Shown here piece by piece: positions 34,380-46,600 of a stretch of DNA of 64,000 bases. The translations under genes were made by a program, and so were the position numbers. Below the pieces are notes generated by a model that worked only from the letters and a program-made list of their open reading frames with translations, searched no databases and had not been told where the DNA came from. The stretch is from positions 1 through 64,000 of the forward strand of contig NW_027118455.1 of assembly GCF_036417845.1 (NCBI RefSeq), given 5' to 3'. The first letter of the stretch is position 1. Each line of letters begins with the position of its first letter. The stretch is from Apteryx mantelli. Taxonomy: Eukaryota; Chordata; Aves; Apterygiformes; Apterygidae.

Positions 34380-35504
34380 CCCGGGACGGGGGGCGGCTGC
34401 AAAAGGGGGGGGGGTCGCACGAAGAGAAAGGTTGCGAAAAGAAAGGGGGGTTGCAAAATAAATGGTCGCAAGAAAAAAGAAGGTTGCAAAGAGAAAATCG
34501 GTGCAAAAGAAAGTGGTTGCAAAAAGAAAAGGGTTGCAAAAAGAAAGGGGGGTTGCAAAATAAATGGTTGCAAAAAGAAAAGGGTTGCAAAAGAAATGCA
34601 AAAAGAAAAGGTTGTGAAGAGAAAAGGGTTGCAAAAGAAAAGGGTTGCAAAAAGGAAAGGGTTGCAGAAAAAAGTGGTTGCAGAGGGAAAAGGGTTGCAA
34701 AACAAACGGTCGCAAGAAAATGCAAAAAGAAGATGGTCGCAAGGAAAAAACGGTTGCAGAATGAGTGGTTGCAAGAAAAAGAAAAGATTGCAAGGGGAAA
34801 ATGGTTGCAAAAACAAGATGGTCACAGAAAAAAGAATGTGCTGCAAACAAAATTAGTTCAAAAAAGCCCCACGGTTGCAAAGAAAAAGGCAGCAAAAAGA
34901 AGATGGTTGCAAAAAAGAAAAGAACAGGTGCAAAAAAAGATGGTTGCAAAAAGAGCTCGCGAGGAAAAGCAGCAAAAGGAAAATTGTTGCAAGAAGAAAC
35001 GGTCGCAAAACCGGCGCTTTGCAGGGAGACGCGTTTGGAAGGAAAGAAAGTTTCAAAAAAACCCCAAAACACCCGACTTTGCAAAAAAAAAAAAAAGGAA
35101 AAGAAAGGAAAAGGAAAAGCAAAGCTGCTTCGCGGGGGAAAAAGCGGTTGCAAGAACCTGGGATTTTGCAAAACCGCCCCGGCTTGCGAAAAAGAGCCGC
35201 AGGAAAAAGGAACGTTTGCAAAAAAAAAATCCCCGAGCTTTGCAAAAAAAAAAAAAAACTGCAAAAAAAAAACCTGCCAAAAAAAACCCCCCCGGGAGCA
35301 ACGCGGCGCCTGGAGCGAGGGACGAGCCGGGGAAAAACCCGCCGCGGGCTGCGAAAATGCCGGAGAAGCCAGGTGGAAAGGGCTGCGCGGGGAATGGCGC
35401 GAGGCGGGAAAAAACCCGCTTTTCAGGCGGAAAAAACCCGCTTTGCAAAGCAGCAGCTGCAGCAAATCCGGGGCTTTAGCAAAAAAAAAAAAAAAAAAAA
35501 AAAA
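34380..35504. repeat. Purine-rich GGTTGCAAAAAGAAAA array and A24 run downstream of PYCARD
   Basis: Units GGTTGCAAAAAGAAAAG, strongly A-rich on the plus strand, ending in a run of 24 A at 35481-35504. This is the only A-rich region of the window. Confidence 0.93.
34457..34564 (+). terminator. PYCARD: Candidate PYCARD poly(A) signals
   Basis: AATAAA occurs at 34457-34462 and again at 34559-34564, 120-227 bp after the stop codon. Both lie within the purine-rich GGTTGCAAAA array, so the repeat itself supplies the signals. Confidence 0.45.
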
Positions 35505-35675
35505 GGGTTTTCACAGAAACGCTCCCGATTTTGGGCCCCAAAAGCCCAATTTTTGGAAAACTGCCTCGCATATGTGCACACGCCTCCCTGGTGTCCGGGA
35601 GGGGCCCAGGCGTCCGGGAGGGACCCAGGCGTCCGGGAGGGGCCCAGGAATCTGGGAGGGGCCCAGGCGTCCGGA

Positions 35676-35772
35676 GCGAAGGTGACAACGAGCCGGGGCC
35701 AAATTCTGGGTGCAAAAAGTGCTTTATTGGGGGGCTCCAGCCCATCCCCCCCATGGCACAGGTCAGGGGCCC
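35676..35772 (-). repeat. Duplicated poly(A)-signal block, second copy
   Basis: About 95 bp nearly identical to 36050-36145, including AATAAA on the minus strand (plus-strand word GTGCTTTATTGGGG). The two copies are separated by a core-repeat array, consistent with tandem duplication of the end of a minus-strand 3' UTR. Confidence 0.8.
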
Positions 35773-36095
35773 AGGCGTCCGGGAAGGGCCCAGGCGTCCG
35801 GGAGGGGCCCAGGCGTCCGGGAAGGGCCCAGGCGTCCGGGAGGGACCCAGGTGTCCGGGAGGGACCCAGGCGTCCGGGAAGGGCCCAGGCGTCCGGGAGG
35901 GGCCCAGGTGTCCGGGAGGGACCCAGGCGTCCGGGAAGGGCCCAGGTGTCCGGGAGGGGCCCAGGTGTCCGGGAGGGGCCCAGGTGTCCGGGAGGGACCC
36001 AGGCGTCCGGGAAGGGCCCAGGGGTCCGGGAGGGACCCAGGCGTCCGGGCGAAGGTGACAACGAGCCTGAGCCAAATTCTGGGTGCAAAAAGTGC

Positions 36096-36101
36096 TTTAT
36101 T
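36096..36101 (-). terminator. STX4: Likely STX4 poly(A) signal, first of two duplicated copies
   Basis: The minus strand reads AATAAA inside a unique stretch of about 95 bp (36050-36145), about 1.5 kb after the STX4 stop. I saw no earlier AATAAA on that strand after the stop. A near-identical copy lies 373 bp further on (entry at 35676-35772). Confidence 0.55.
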
Positions 36102-36659
36102 GGGGGGCTCCAGCCCATCCCCCCCCATGGCACAGGTCAGGGGCCCAGGCGTCCGGGAAGGGCCCAGGTGTCCGGGAAGGGCCCAGGCGTCCGGGAGGGG
36201 CCCAGGTGTCCGGGAAGGGCCCAGGCGTCCGGGAGGGGCCCAGGCGTCCGGGAAGGGCCCAGGCGTCCGGGAGGGGCCCAGGCGTCCGGGAGGGACCCAG
36301 GCGTCCGGGAAGGGCCCAGGCGTCCGGGAAGGGCCCAGGCCTCCGGGAAGGGCCCAGGCGTCCGGGAAGGGCCCAGGCCTCCGGGAAGGGCCCAGGCGTC
36401 CGGGAAGGGCCCAGGCGTCCGGGAAGGGCCCAGGTGTCCGGGAAGGGCCCAGGCGTCCGGGAGGGACCCAGGCGTCCGGGAGGGGCCCAGGCGTCCGGGA
36501 GGGGCCCAGGCGTCCGGGAAGGGCCCAGGCGTCCGGGGCCGCAGAGGTAGCTCAGCAGGGGTCACATCGAACACGGTCGCCCCCCGAAGGGGCCCAGGCG
36601 TCCGGGGGACCCAGGTGCCCCCAGGACGGGGGTGTGTGTGTGTGGTGGGGGGGGCTGCA

Positions 36660-36895
36660 GCCCCTGGGCAGGAAGTGACATCATTTAAGACAGGAAGTTG
36701 GCACCGGCTGGAGGGGTGGGGCCTCAGGACCCCGCCCCCCGGACAGGAAGTGACCCCGTTTGGGACAGGAAGCGGCTTGCGCTCTGAGAGGAAGTGATGT
36801 CATCCACAACAGGAAGTGACCTTGGCCCCCGGGAGGAAGTAGTGCATGAGGGGCGGGGCCGAGGGGGGGCAGGAAGTGACATCAGCATCGTGGCG
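36660..36895. promoter_or_regulatory. Cluster of ETS and CRE-like sites in the STX4 3' region
   Basis: Eight AGGAAG motifs, seven of them AGGAAGT, in about 235 bp; three are fused to a CRE-like half as GGAAGTGACATCA or GGAAGTGATGTCAT. Spacing is irregular, so it could be a decayed tandem repeat. ETS factors bind GGAA(G/A); composite ETS-CRE sites are known in many promoters. Function here is inferred only. Confidence 0.45.
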
Positions 36896-36959
36896 CCCGG
36901 GCGGGAGACGCTCCTGAGGGAGGAGAACATGGCCGTCGGCCCCAGCCCCCCCCAGCGCG

Positions 36960-37590
36960 GCCAGTGACTCCCAGTTTGGCCCAGTGACCCCCCAAGTCCC
37001 TCCCAGTGCTCCAGTCTCCCCCAGTCTCTCCCAGTGACCCCCCCAGTGCTCCCAGTTCCTCCCAGTGACCCCCCAGTCCCTCCCAGTGACCCCCCCAGTG
37101 CCCCCCCAGTCCCTTCCAGTGACCCCCCCAGTCCCTCCCAGTGCCCCCCTCAGTGCTCCCAGTCCCTCCCAGTCCCTCCCAGTGACCCCCCCAGCGCTCC
37201 CAGTGCCCCCCCCAGTGCTCCCAGTTCCTCCCAGTGACCCCCCAGTCCCTCCCAGTGACCCCCCCAGTGCTCCCAGTCCCTCCAGTGACCCCCCAGTCCC
37301 TCCCAGTGACCCCCCAGTGCTCCCAGTCCCTCCCAGGGACCCCCCAGTCCCTCCCAGTGACCCCCCCAGTGCTCCCAGTCCCTCCCAGTGACCCCCCAGT
37401 CCCTCCCAGTGACCCCCCCAGTGCTCCCAGTCCCTCCCAGTGACCCCCCAGTCCCTCCCAGTGACCCCCCAGTGCTCCCAGTCCCTCCCAGGGACCCCCC
37501 AGTCCCTCCCAGTGACCCCCCCAGTGCTCCCAGTCCTTCCCAGTGACCTTCCCAGTCCCTCCCAGTCCCCCCAGTGCCCCCCAGCGGCGG
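36960..37590. repeat. CTCCCAGTGACCCCCCAGT array, STX4 3' UTR
   Basis: CCCAGT-based units of 9-20 bp run up to the STX4 stop codon. Confidence 0.95.
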
Positions 37591-37602
37591 CTCACGGTGC
37601 CT

Positions 37603-40600
37603 CTAGCCGCTGCCCAGGGCGGCGCCCAGGACGGTGACGAGGACGACAAGGGCGACGACGAGGCAGGCGACGACCAGCAGCTTCTTCTGGGGGGGGCGGG
37701 GAGAGAAGAGAAGAGGGGCCCAGGCGTCCGGGAGCCGCTCGCCACCACCGACACCCCCCCCTGCCCCCCCCCCGGCGTCCCCCCAGTCCTCCCAGTCCAG
37801 CCCAGTCTGGCCCAGGAACCCCCCCCCCCAAGGGGGCCCAGGCGTCCGGGCACCCTCCCACCCCCCCCATCCGCGAGGGGCCCAGGCGTCCGGGACTCTT
37901 TCCCCCCGGAAGGGGCCCAGGCGTCCTGCCCCCCCTCACCCCTCCCCCCCCCGGAAGGGGCCCAGGCGTCCGGACCCCCCCCACCCCCCCCCCCCCCGGA
38001 AGGGGCCCAGGCGTCCGGGACTCTTTCCCCCCGGAAGGGGCCCAGGCGTCCTGGTCGACCCCCCCCCCCCCCAATAAGGGGCCCAGGCGTCCGGGTCCTT
38101 CTGGAAGGGGCCCAGTGTCCCCATCCCTGTCGTCCCCCTCCCCCCCCGGAAGGGGCCCAGGCGTCCTGCCCCCCCCCACCCCTCCCCCCCCGGAAGGGGC
38201 CCAGGCGTCCTGCCCCCCCCCACCCCCCCCCCCGGAAGGGGCCCAGGCGTCCTGCCCCCCCCCACCCCCCCCCCCGGAAGGGGCCCAGGCGTCCGGACCC
38301 GCCGCGCCCCTCGCTGACTCTCCCGCGCCGCCTCCAGCTGCTCCTGCCCCTTGCGCACGAAGGCGCCCGAGTCCAGGATGTTCTTCTCGATGCGGTCGAT
38401 CACCTCCCCCTGCGCCAGCACAAACCAGTATGAACCAGTATGAACCAGTATAAACCAGTACAAACCAGTATAAACCAGTATANNNNNNNNNNNNNNNNNN
38501 NNNNNNNNNNNNNNNNNNNNNNNNNNNNNNNNNNNNNNNNNNNNNNNNNNNNNNNNNNNNNNNNNNNNNNNNNNNNNNNNNNNNNNNNNNNNNNNNNNNN
38601 NNNNNNNNNNNNNNNNNNNNNNNNNNNNNNNNNNNNNNNNNNNNNNNNNNNNNNNNNNNNNNNNNNNNNNNNNNNNNNNNNNTGTCCCAGTCTCTCCCAG
38701 CGCCCCTCCCAGTTGGTCCCAGTTTGCTCCAGCACCCTCCCAGTTGGCCCCAGGGCTCCCAGTCCACCCCAGTGCCTCCCACCAGTTCGCCCCAGTTGGC
38801 CCCAGCGCGTCCCAGTTGGCCCAGCACCCCTCCCAGTATCTCCCAGTGCCTCCCAGTATCTCCCAGTGCCTCCCAGTGCCCACCTGGCTCTCCACGGAGC
38901 TCCCCAGTATGGCCAGGAGCCCCCATGGGGCCCTCCCAGTCTCTCCCAGTACCTCCCAGTGCCTCCCAGTGCCCACCTGGCTCTCCACGGAGCTCCCCAG
39001 TATGGCCAAGACCCCCCATGGGGCCCTCCCAGTCTCTCCCAGTACCTCCCAGTGCCTCCCAGTGCCCACCTGGCTCTCCACGGTGCTCCCCAGTATGGCC
39101 AGGAGCCCCCATGGGGCCCTCCCAGTCTCTCCCAGTACCTCCCAGTGCCTCCCAGTGCCCACCTGGCTCTCCACGGTGCTCCCCAGTATGGCCAGGAGCC
39201 CCCATGGGGCCCTCCCAGTGCCTCCCAGTATCTCCCAGTGCCTCCCAGTGCCCACCTGGCTCTCCACGGTGCTCCCCAGTATGGCCAGGAGCCCCCCATG
39301 GGGCCCTCCCAGTGCCTCCCAGTATCTCCCAGTGCCTCCCAGTGCCCAGCTGGCTCTCCACGGTGCTCCCCAGTATGGCCAAGACCCCCATGGGGCCCTC
39401 CCAGTGCCTCCCAGTATCTCCCAGTGCCTCCAGTGCCCACCTGGCTCTCCACGGAGCTCCCCAGTATGGCCAAGAGCCCCCATGGGGCCCTCCCAGTAAC
39501 TCCCAGTGCCTCCCAGTGCCCACCTGGCTCTCCACGGTGCTCCCCAGTATGGCCAAGACCCCCCATGGGGCCCTCCCAGTATCTCCCAGTGCCTCCCAGT
39601 GCCCACCTGGCTCTCCACGGTGCTCCCCAGTACGGCCAGGAGCCCCATGGGGCCCTCCCAGTATCTCCCAGTGCCTCCCAGTGCCCACCTGGCTCTCCAC
39701 GGTGCTCCCCAGTATGGCCAAGAGCCCCCATGGGGCCCTCCCAGTGCTTCCCAGTGCCTCCCAGTGCCTCCCAGTGCCCACCTGGCTCTCCACGGAGCTC
39801 CCCAGTACGGCCAGGAGCCCCCATGGGGCCCTCCAGTGCCTCCCAGTATCTCCCAGTGCCTCCCAGTGCCTACCTGGCTCTCCACGGTGCTCCCCAGTAT
39901 GGCCAGGAGCCCCCATGGGGCCCTCCCAGTGCCTCCCAGTGCCTCCCAGTGCCCACCTGGCTCTCCACGGTGCTCCCCAGTATGGCCAGGAGCCCCCATG
40001 GGCCCTCCCAGTGCTTCCCAGTATCTCCCAGTGCCTCCCAGTGCCCACCTGGCTCTCCACGGAGCTCCCCAGTACGGCCAGGAGCCCCCATGGGGCCCTC
40101 CCAGTGCCTCCCAGTGCCTCCCAGTGCCCACCTGGCTCTCCACGGAGCTCCCCAGTACGGCCGGGAGCCCCCATGGGGCCCTCCCAGTGCCTCCCAGTGC
40201 CTCCCAGTGCCTCCCAGTGCCCACCTGGCTCTCCACGGAGCTCCCCAGTACGGCCGGGAGCCCCCATGGGGCCCTCCCAGTGCCTCCCAGTGCCTCCCAG
40301 TGCCCACCTGGCTCTCCACGGAGCTCCCCAGTACGGCCGGGAGCCCCCATGGGGCCCTCCCAGTGCCTCCCAGTGCCTCCCAGTGCCTCCCAGTGCCCAC
40401 CTGGCTCTCCACGGAGCTCCCCAGTATGGCCAGGAGCCCCCATGGGGCCCTCCCAGTGCCTCCCAGTGCCTCCCAGTGCCTCCAGTGCCCACCTGCTCTC
40501 CACGGTGCTCCCCAGTATGGCCAAGACCCCCCATGGGGCCCTCCCAGTGCCTCCCAGTATCTCCCAGTGCCTCCCAGTGCCCACCTGGCTCTCCACGGAG

Positions 40601-43600
40601 CTCCCAGTATGGCCAAGAGCCCCCATGGGGCCCTCCCAGTGCCTCCCAGTGCCTCCCAGTGCCCACCTGGCTCTCCACGGTGCTCCCCAGTATGGCCAGG
40701 AGCCCCCATGGGGCCCTCCCAGTGCCTCCCAGTGCCTCCCAGTGCCCACCTGGCTCTCCACGGTGCTCCCCAGCAGGGTGAAGAGCTCCCCCAGGTCCCG
40801 CAGGCTCCGCTCCAGGCGCAGGATCTCCCCGTGTCGCGCCGCCACCTCGTCCAGCGCCGCCCGCGTCGCCCGCGCCGCCCCCAGCGCCTGCGGGTGCCGT
40901 GGTGGTGGTGGTGGTGGGGGGACGTGGGGTGGCCCCACACCCACCCTATGGGGGGGGGGTACGGAGCACCCGTGGGGTCTTGGGGCACCTTGGGGACCTC
41001 CCGGACCCATAACAGGTTGAGGGACACCCAAGGGTGCTATGGGGCAGCCATGGGGTGGTGGAGCACCTTGAGAACCTCATAGACCCATAACACGTTGAGG
41101 GACACCCAAGGGTGCTATGGGGCAGCCATGGGGTGGTGGAGCATCTTGAGGACCTCCAGGACCCATAACAGGTTGAGGGACACCCAAGGGTGCTATGGGG
41201 CAGCCATAGGGTGGTGGAGCACCTTGGGGACCTCCAGGACCCATAACACGTTGAGGGACACCCAAGGGTGCTATGGGGCAGCCATAGGGTGGTGGAGCAC
41301 CTGAGGACCTCCAGGACCCATAACAGGTTGAGGGACACCCAAGGGTGCTATGGGGCAGCCATGGGGTGGTGGAGCACCTTGAGAACCTCATAGACCCATA
41401 ACAGGTTGAGGGACACCCAAGGGTGCTATGGGGCAGCCATGGGGTGGTGGAGCACCTTGGGGACCTCCAGGACCCATAACAGGTTGAGGGACACCCAAGG
41501 GTGCTATGGGGCAGCCATAGGGTGGTGGAGCATCTTGAGGACCTCCAGGACCCATAACACGTTGAGGGACACCCAAGGGTGCTATGGGGCAGCCATAGGG
41601 TGGTGGAGCACCTTGGGGACCTCCAGGACCCATAACAGGTTGAGGGACACCCAAGGGTGCTATGGGGCAGCCATAGGGTGGTGGAGCACCTTGGGGACCT
41701 CCAGGACCCATAACAGGTTGAGGACACCCAAGGGTGCTATGGGGCAGCCATAGGGTGGTGGAGCACCTTGAAGACCTCCAGGACCCATAACAGGTTGAGG
41801 GACACCCAAGGGTGCTATGGGGCAGCCATGGGGTGGTGGAGCACCTTGGGGACCTCCAGGACCCATAAGAGGTTGAGGGACACCCAAGGGTGCTATGGGG
41901 TGGGGGGGGCGCCGTGGGGCCGCCCGCGCTCACGTTGGCCACGAAGACCTCGCTCTGCCCCGTCTCCAGCATCTGCTCCAGCTCCTCCTCCGTCACCGTC
42001 CCGCCACCGGCTGCCGAGGGACCCAGGCGTCCGGGGGGGGGCTCCGGCCGCTGCCATGGCGAACCCCGCCCCGTCCTTGGGGGCCCAGGCGTCCGGGAAC
42101 CCCCCACCACTCCATCCTGGGGCCCAGGCGTCCGGGTGACGTCCCAAGGGGCCCAGGCGTCCGGGAACCCCTCCCCCCTTGGGGGCCCAGGCGTCCGGGT
42201 GACGTCCCAAGGGGCCCAGGCGTCCGGGAACCACCCCCTCCTCGGGGGCCCAGGCGTCCGGGTGACGTCCCAAGGGGCCCAGGCGTCCGGGAACCACCCC
42301 CTCCTCGGGGGCCCAGGCGTCCGGGTGACGTCCCAAGGGGCCCAGGCGTCCGGGAACCACCCCCACCCCGGGGGCCCAGGCGTCCGGGTGGCGTCCCAAG
42401 GGGCCCAGGCGTCCGGGAACCACCCCACCTTGGGGGCCCAGGCGTCCGGGTGACGTCCCAAGGGGCCCAGGCGTCCGGGAACCACCCCACCTTGGGGGCC
42501 CAGGCGTCCGGGTGACGTCCCAAGGGGCCCAGGCGTCCGGGAACCACCCCCCATCCTGGGGCCCAGGCGTCCGGGTGACGTCCCAAGGGGCCCAGGCGTC
42601 CGGGAACCACCCCACCTTGGGGGCCCAGGCGTCCGGGTGACGTCCCAAGGGGCCCAGGCGTCCGGGAACCACCCCCACCTTGGGGGCCCAGGCGTCCGGG
42701 TGACGTCCCAAGGGGCCCAGGCGTCCGGGAACCACCCCCCCTTGGGGGGCCCAGGCGTCCGGGGTGACGTCCAAGGGGCCCAGGCGTCCGGGAACCACCC
42801 CCACCTTGGGGGCCCAGGCGTCCGGGTGATGTCCCAAGGGGCCCAGGCGTCCGGGAACCACCCCACCTTGGGGGCCCAGGCGTCCGGGGTGACGTCCCAA
42901 GGGGCCCAGGCGTCGGGAACCACCCCCCCCCGGGGGCCCAGGCGTCCGGGTGACGTCCCAAGGGGCCCAGGCGTCCCCCCCACCCCCCCCCCCCGCCCCG
43001 AGGGGCCCAGGCGTCCGGGCGCACCGATGCTCAGCTGCCGGCGGATCCGGGCCACGTTGCGCTCCCGGTAGCCGGCCTGGGCCGCTTGGCACCGAGCCGC
43101 CAGCGCCAGCAGCTGCTGCGACAGCACCCCGTGCTGCGGCGCCCGTCAGCACCCCGCGGTCCCCCCGGCACCCCCAAATCCCACCCGGGACCCCCAAATC
43201 CCACCCAGATCCACCAAAATCCCACCCGGAACCTCCTGAAACCCACCAGAGACCCAAAATCCCACTCAGATCCACCAAATTCCCACCCGGAACCACTGAG
43301 AACCTGCCGGAACCACCCAAACCTACCAGAGACCCCAAAAATCCCACCCGGGACCCCCAAATCCCACCAGATCCACCAAAATCCCACCTGGAACCACCGA
43401 GAACCTGCCGGAACCACCCAAAACCCACCAGAGACCCCAAATCCCACCCAGATCCACCAAAATCCCACCCGGAACCACCGAGAACCTGCCAGAACCACCC
43501 AAAACCCACCAGAGACCCCAAGATCCCACCCAGATCCACCAAAATCCCACCTGGGACCACCAAAATCCCACCCAGAACCACAGAGAACCTGCTGGAACCC

Positions 43601-46600
43601 CCCCAAACCCACCCAGAAATACCAAAACCCACCTGGAACCCCTAAAACTCATCTAGGGACCCCAAAATCCCACCCGGAACCACCAAAAACCTGCCGGAAC
43701 CTCCCAAAACCCACCAGAGACCCCAAAAATCCCACCCGGGACCCCCAAATCCCACCCAGATCCACCAAAATCCCACCCGGAACCACCGAGAACCTGCCGG
43801 AAACCCTGAAACCAACCCGGGACCCCAAAATCCCACCTGGAACCACCAAAATCCCACCCAGAACCACTGAGAACCTGCTGGAACCCCCAAAACCCACCCA
43901 GAACTACCAAAACCCACCTGGAACCCCTAAAACTCATCTAGGACCCCAAAATCCCACCCGGAACCACCAAAAACCTGCCGGAACCTCCCAAAACCCACCA
44001 GAGACCCCAAAAATCCCACCCGGGACCCCCAAATCCCACCCAGATCCACCAAAATCCCACCCGGAACCACCGAGAACCTGCCGGAACCACCCAAAACCCA
44101 CCAGAGACCCCAAGATCCCACCCAGATCCTCCAAAATCCCACCTGGGACCCCAAAAATCCCACCCAGAACCACCGAGAACCTGCTGGAAGCCCCTGAAAC
44201 CAACCCGGGACCCCAAAATCCCACCTGGAACCACCAAAATCCCACCCAGAACCACAGAGAACCTGCTGGAACCCCCAAAACCCACCCGGAACACCAAAAC
44301 CCACCTGGAACCCCTAAAACTCATCTAGGGACCCCAAAACCCATCAGAAGCCCCCAAAATCCCACCTGGAACCACCAAAACCCTGCGGAACCCCCCAAAA
44401 CCCACCAGGAAGACCCCAAAAGCAGCCAAGGACCCCCAAAACCCACCAGAAGCCCCAAAACCCTTGCAGAGACCCACAAAAACCCAGCTATGATGCCCCA
44501 AACCACCCAGGAACCCCCAAACCACCCAGGAACCCCCCAAAACCTCGTGGGGGAACCAAAAGCCCCCACGAACCACCACAAACCCACCCGAGATCTCCAG
44601 AAACCCCAGGAGAGACCCCCCGAAACCCCCCGAAACCCCCCAAAAACCCACCTACGACCCCCAGAAGCCACCTCAGACCCCCAAACCCACCAGGGAGCCC
44701 CCCAAAAACCCATCTGCGACCCCCCAAAACCCCCCTCTGACCCCCCCCTGGCGCACACGAGCCCCCAGGCAGTTGCGGTTCTCGTCCTCCTCCTCCGGGC
44801 CCGGCTCCAGCGCTGGGGGGGGGGGAGGGTGTGAGGGGCCCAGGCGTCCGGGGACACCCGACCTCCCCCCCCCCACCCCGGGGACCCAGGCGTCCGGGGA
44901 GACCTTAACCCCCCCCCAAACCAGGGACCCAAGAGTCTGGGTGGGGAGGGGCCCAGGTGTCCGGGCAGGAAGGGGCCCAGGTGTCCGGGGGGGACCCAGG
45001 TGTCCGGGCAGGAAGGGGCCCAGGTGTCCGGGGGGGGGCCCAGGTGTCCGGGCAGGAAGGGGCCCAGGTGTCCGGGGGGGGCCCAGGTGTCCGGGCAGGA
45101 AGGGGCCCAGGCATCCGGGGGGGGCGGAATGGACCCAAGCGTCCGGGCGGGAAGGGGCCCAGGCGTCCGGGGAGGGTGGAAGGGGCCCAGGTGTCCAGGC
45201 GGGAAGGGGCCCAGGCGTCCGGGGGGGGGGTGGAAGGGGCCCAGGCGTCTGGGAGACCTTAACCCCCCCCCACCCCAGGGACCCAAGGGTCCAGGGAGGG
45301 GAAGGGGCCCAGGCGTCCGGGGGGGGACCCAGGTGTCCGGGGGGGCGGAATGGACCCAAGCGTCCGGGCGGGAAGGGGCCCAGGCGTCCGGGGTGGACCC
45401 AGGCGTCCGGTGCAGAGGGGCCCAGGCGTCCAGGGAGGGGAAGGGGCCCAGGCGTCCGGGATGGAGGGGCCCAGGCATCCGGGCGGGAAGGGGCCCAGGC
45501 GTCCGGGATGGAGGGGCCCAGGCGTCCGGGGGGGGTGTGGAAGGGGCCCCAGGCGTCCGGGATGGAGGGGCCAGGCATCCAGGGAAGGGGCCCAGGCGTC
45601 CGGGGGGGGGTGTGTGGAAGGGGCCCAGGCGTCCGGGGGGGGCAGAAGGGGCCCAGGCGTCCGGGATGGAGGGGCCCAGGCGTCCGGTCGTCACCCTTGA
45701 GCCGCGCCCGCACGTCCCTCGTCAGCTCCTGAATTTCCTCCCGCAGCGTCTGCAGCTCCCGCTTGAGCCCTGGGGGGGGGCGAGGTCGGACCCGGATCCC
45801 CTATGGGCCCTATAGACCCCTCCCGGTCCCCTATAGACCCTGTGGGCCCTATAGATCCCCCCCAGACCCCCCAACACCCCCCCCAGTCCCCTATAGTCCC
45901 TATGGACCCTATAGATCCCCCCCAGACCCCCAACACCCCCCCCGGTCCCCTATAGACCCTATGGACCCTATAGATCCCCCCCAGACCCCCCAACACACCC
46001 CCCCCAGTCCCCTATAGTCCCTATGGACCCTATAGATCCCCCCCAGACCCCCAACACCCCCCCCCAGTCCCCTATAGACCCTATGGACCCTATAGATCCC
46101 CCCCCAGACCCCCCAACACCCCCCCAGTCCCCTATAGACCCTATGGACCCTATGGATCCCCCCCAGACCCCCAACACCCCCCCCAGTCCCCTATAGACCC
46201 TATGGGCCCTATAGACCCCCCCCGGACCCCCAACGCCCCCCCCGGTCCCCTATAGCTCCTATAGCTCCTATAGACCCCCCCTGACTCCTATAGCCCCTGT
46301 GGACCCTATAGACCCCCTAGGTCCCCTATAGACCCTATAGCCCCTATAGACCCCCCCCCAACCCCCCAACACCCCCCCCAGTCCCCTATAGCCCCTATGG
46401 CCCCTATGGCCCCCGTCACCAAACAGCCGCCGTTTTCCTCGCAGTCTCTATATTTAACCCCGTTACGCGTCTGAGCCCATAATCACAAGTATATATAGAT
46501 GCCGCCACCTATATTTACATTTCTATCTATATCCGATCAGACACACAAAAACCGGTTTGCTACGTGAAAAAAAAAGCTCCCCCGCGGCCCCCTGCTATAG

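Larger units (their letters stand above)
35585..36610. repeat. Core-repeat arrays between PYCARD and STX4
   Basis: 19-bp GGGAGGGGCCCAGGCGTCC units at 35585-35675, 35770-36050 and 36140-36540, interrupted by the two duplicated poly(A)-signal blocks. Confidence 0.96.

Noticed and set aside
33575-35479. Lys-rich 634-codon frame downstream of PYCARD
   Set aside because: It spans the PYCARD CARD exon in another frame and the A-rich GGTTGCAAAA array; composition, not a gene.
36724-36960. Possible fragment of an integrin I domain (SRPGA) on the minus strand
   Set aside because: The resemblance to ITGAL exon 8 is about 20 bp in GC-rich sequence (GGCGCCCGG.CGGGAG), without further match or splice sites.
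40985-41905. CRISPR-like regular repeats
   Set aside because: The 78-bp units are directly tandem, without unique spacers, in a vertebrate gene intron.
43086-44834. Pro/Thr-rich collagen- or mucin-like open frame
   Set aside because: Translation of the STX4 intron 5 array; no matching neighbours.
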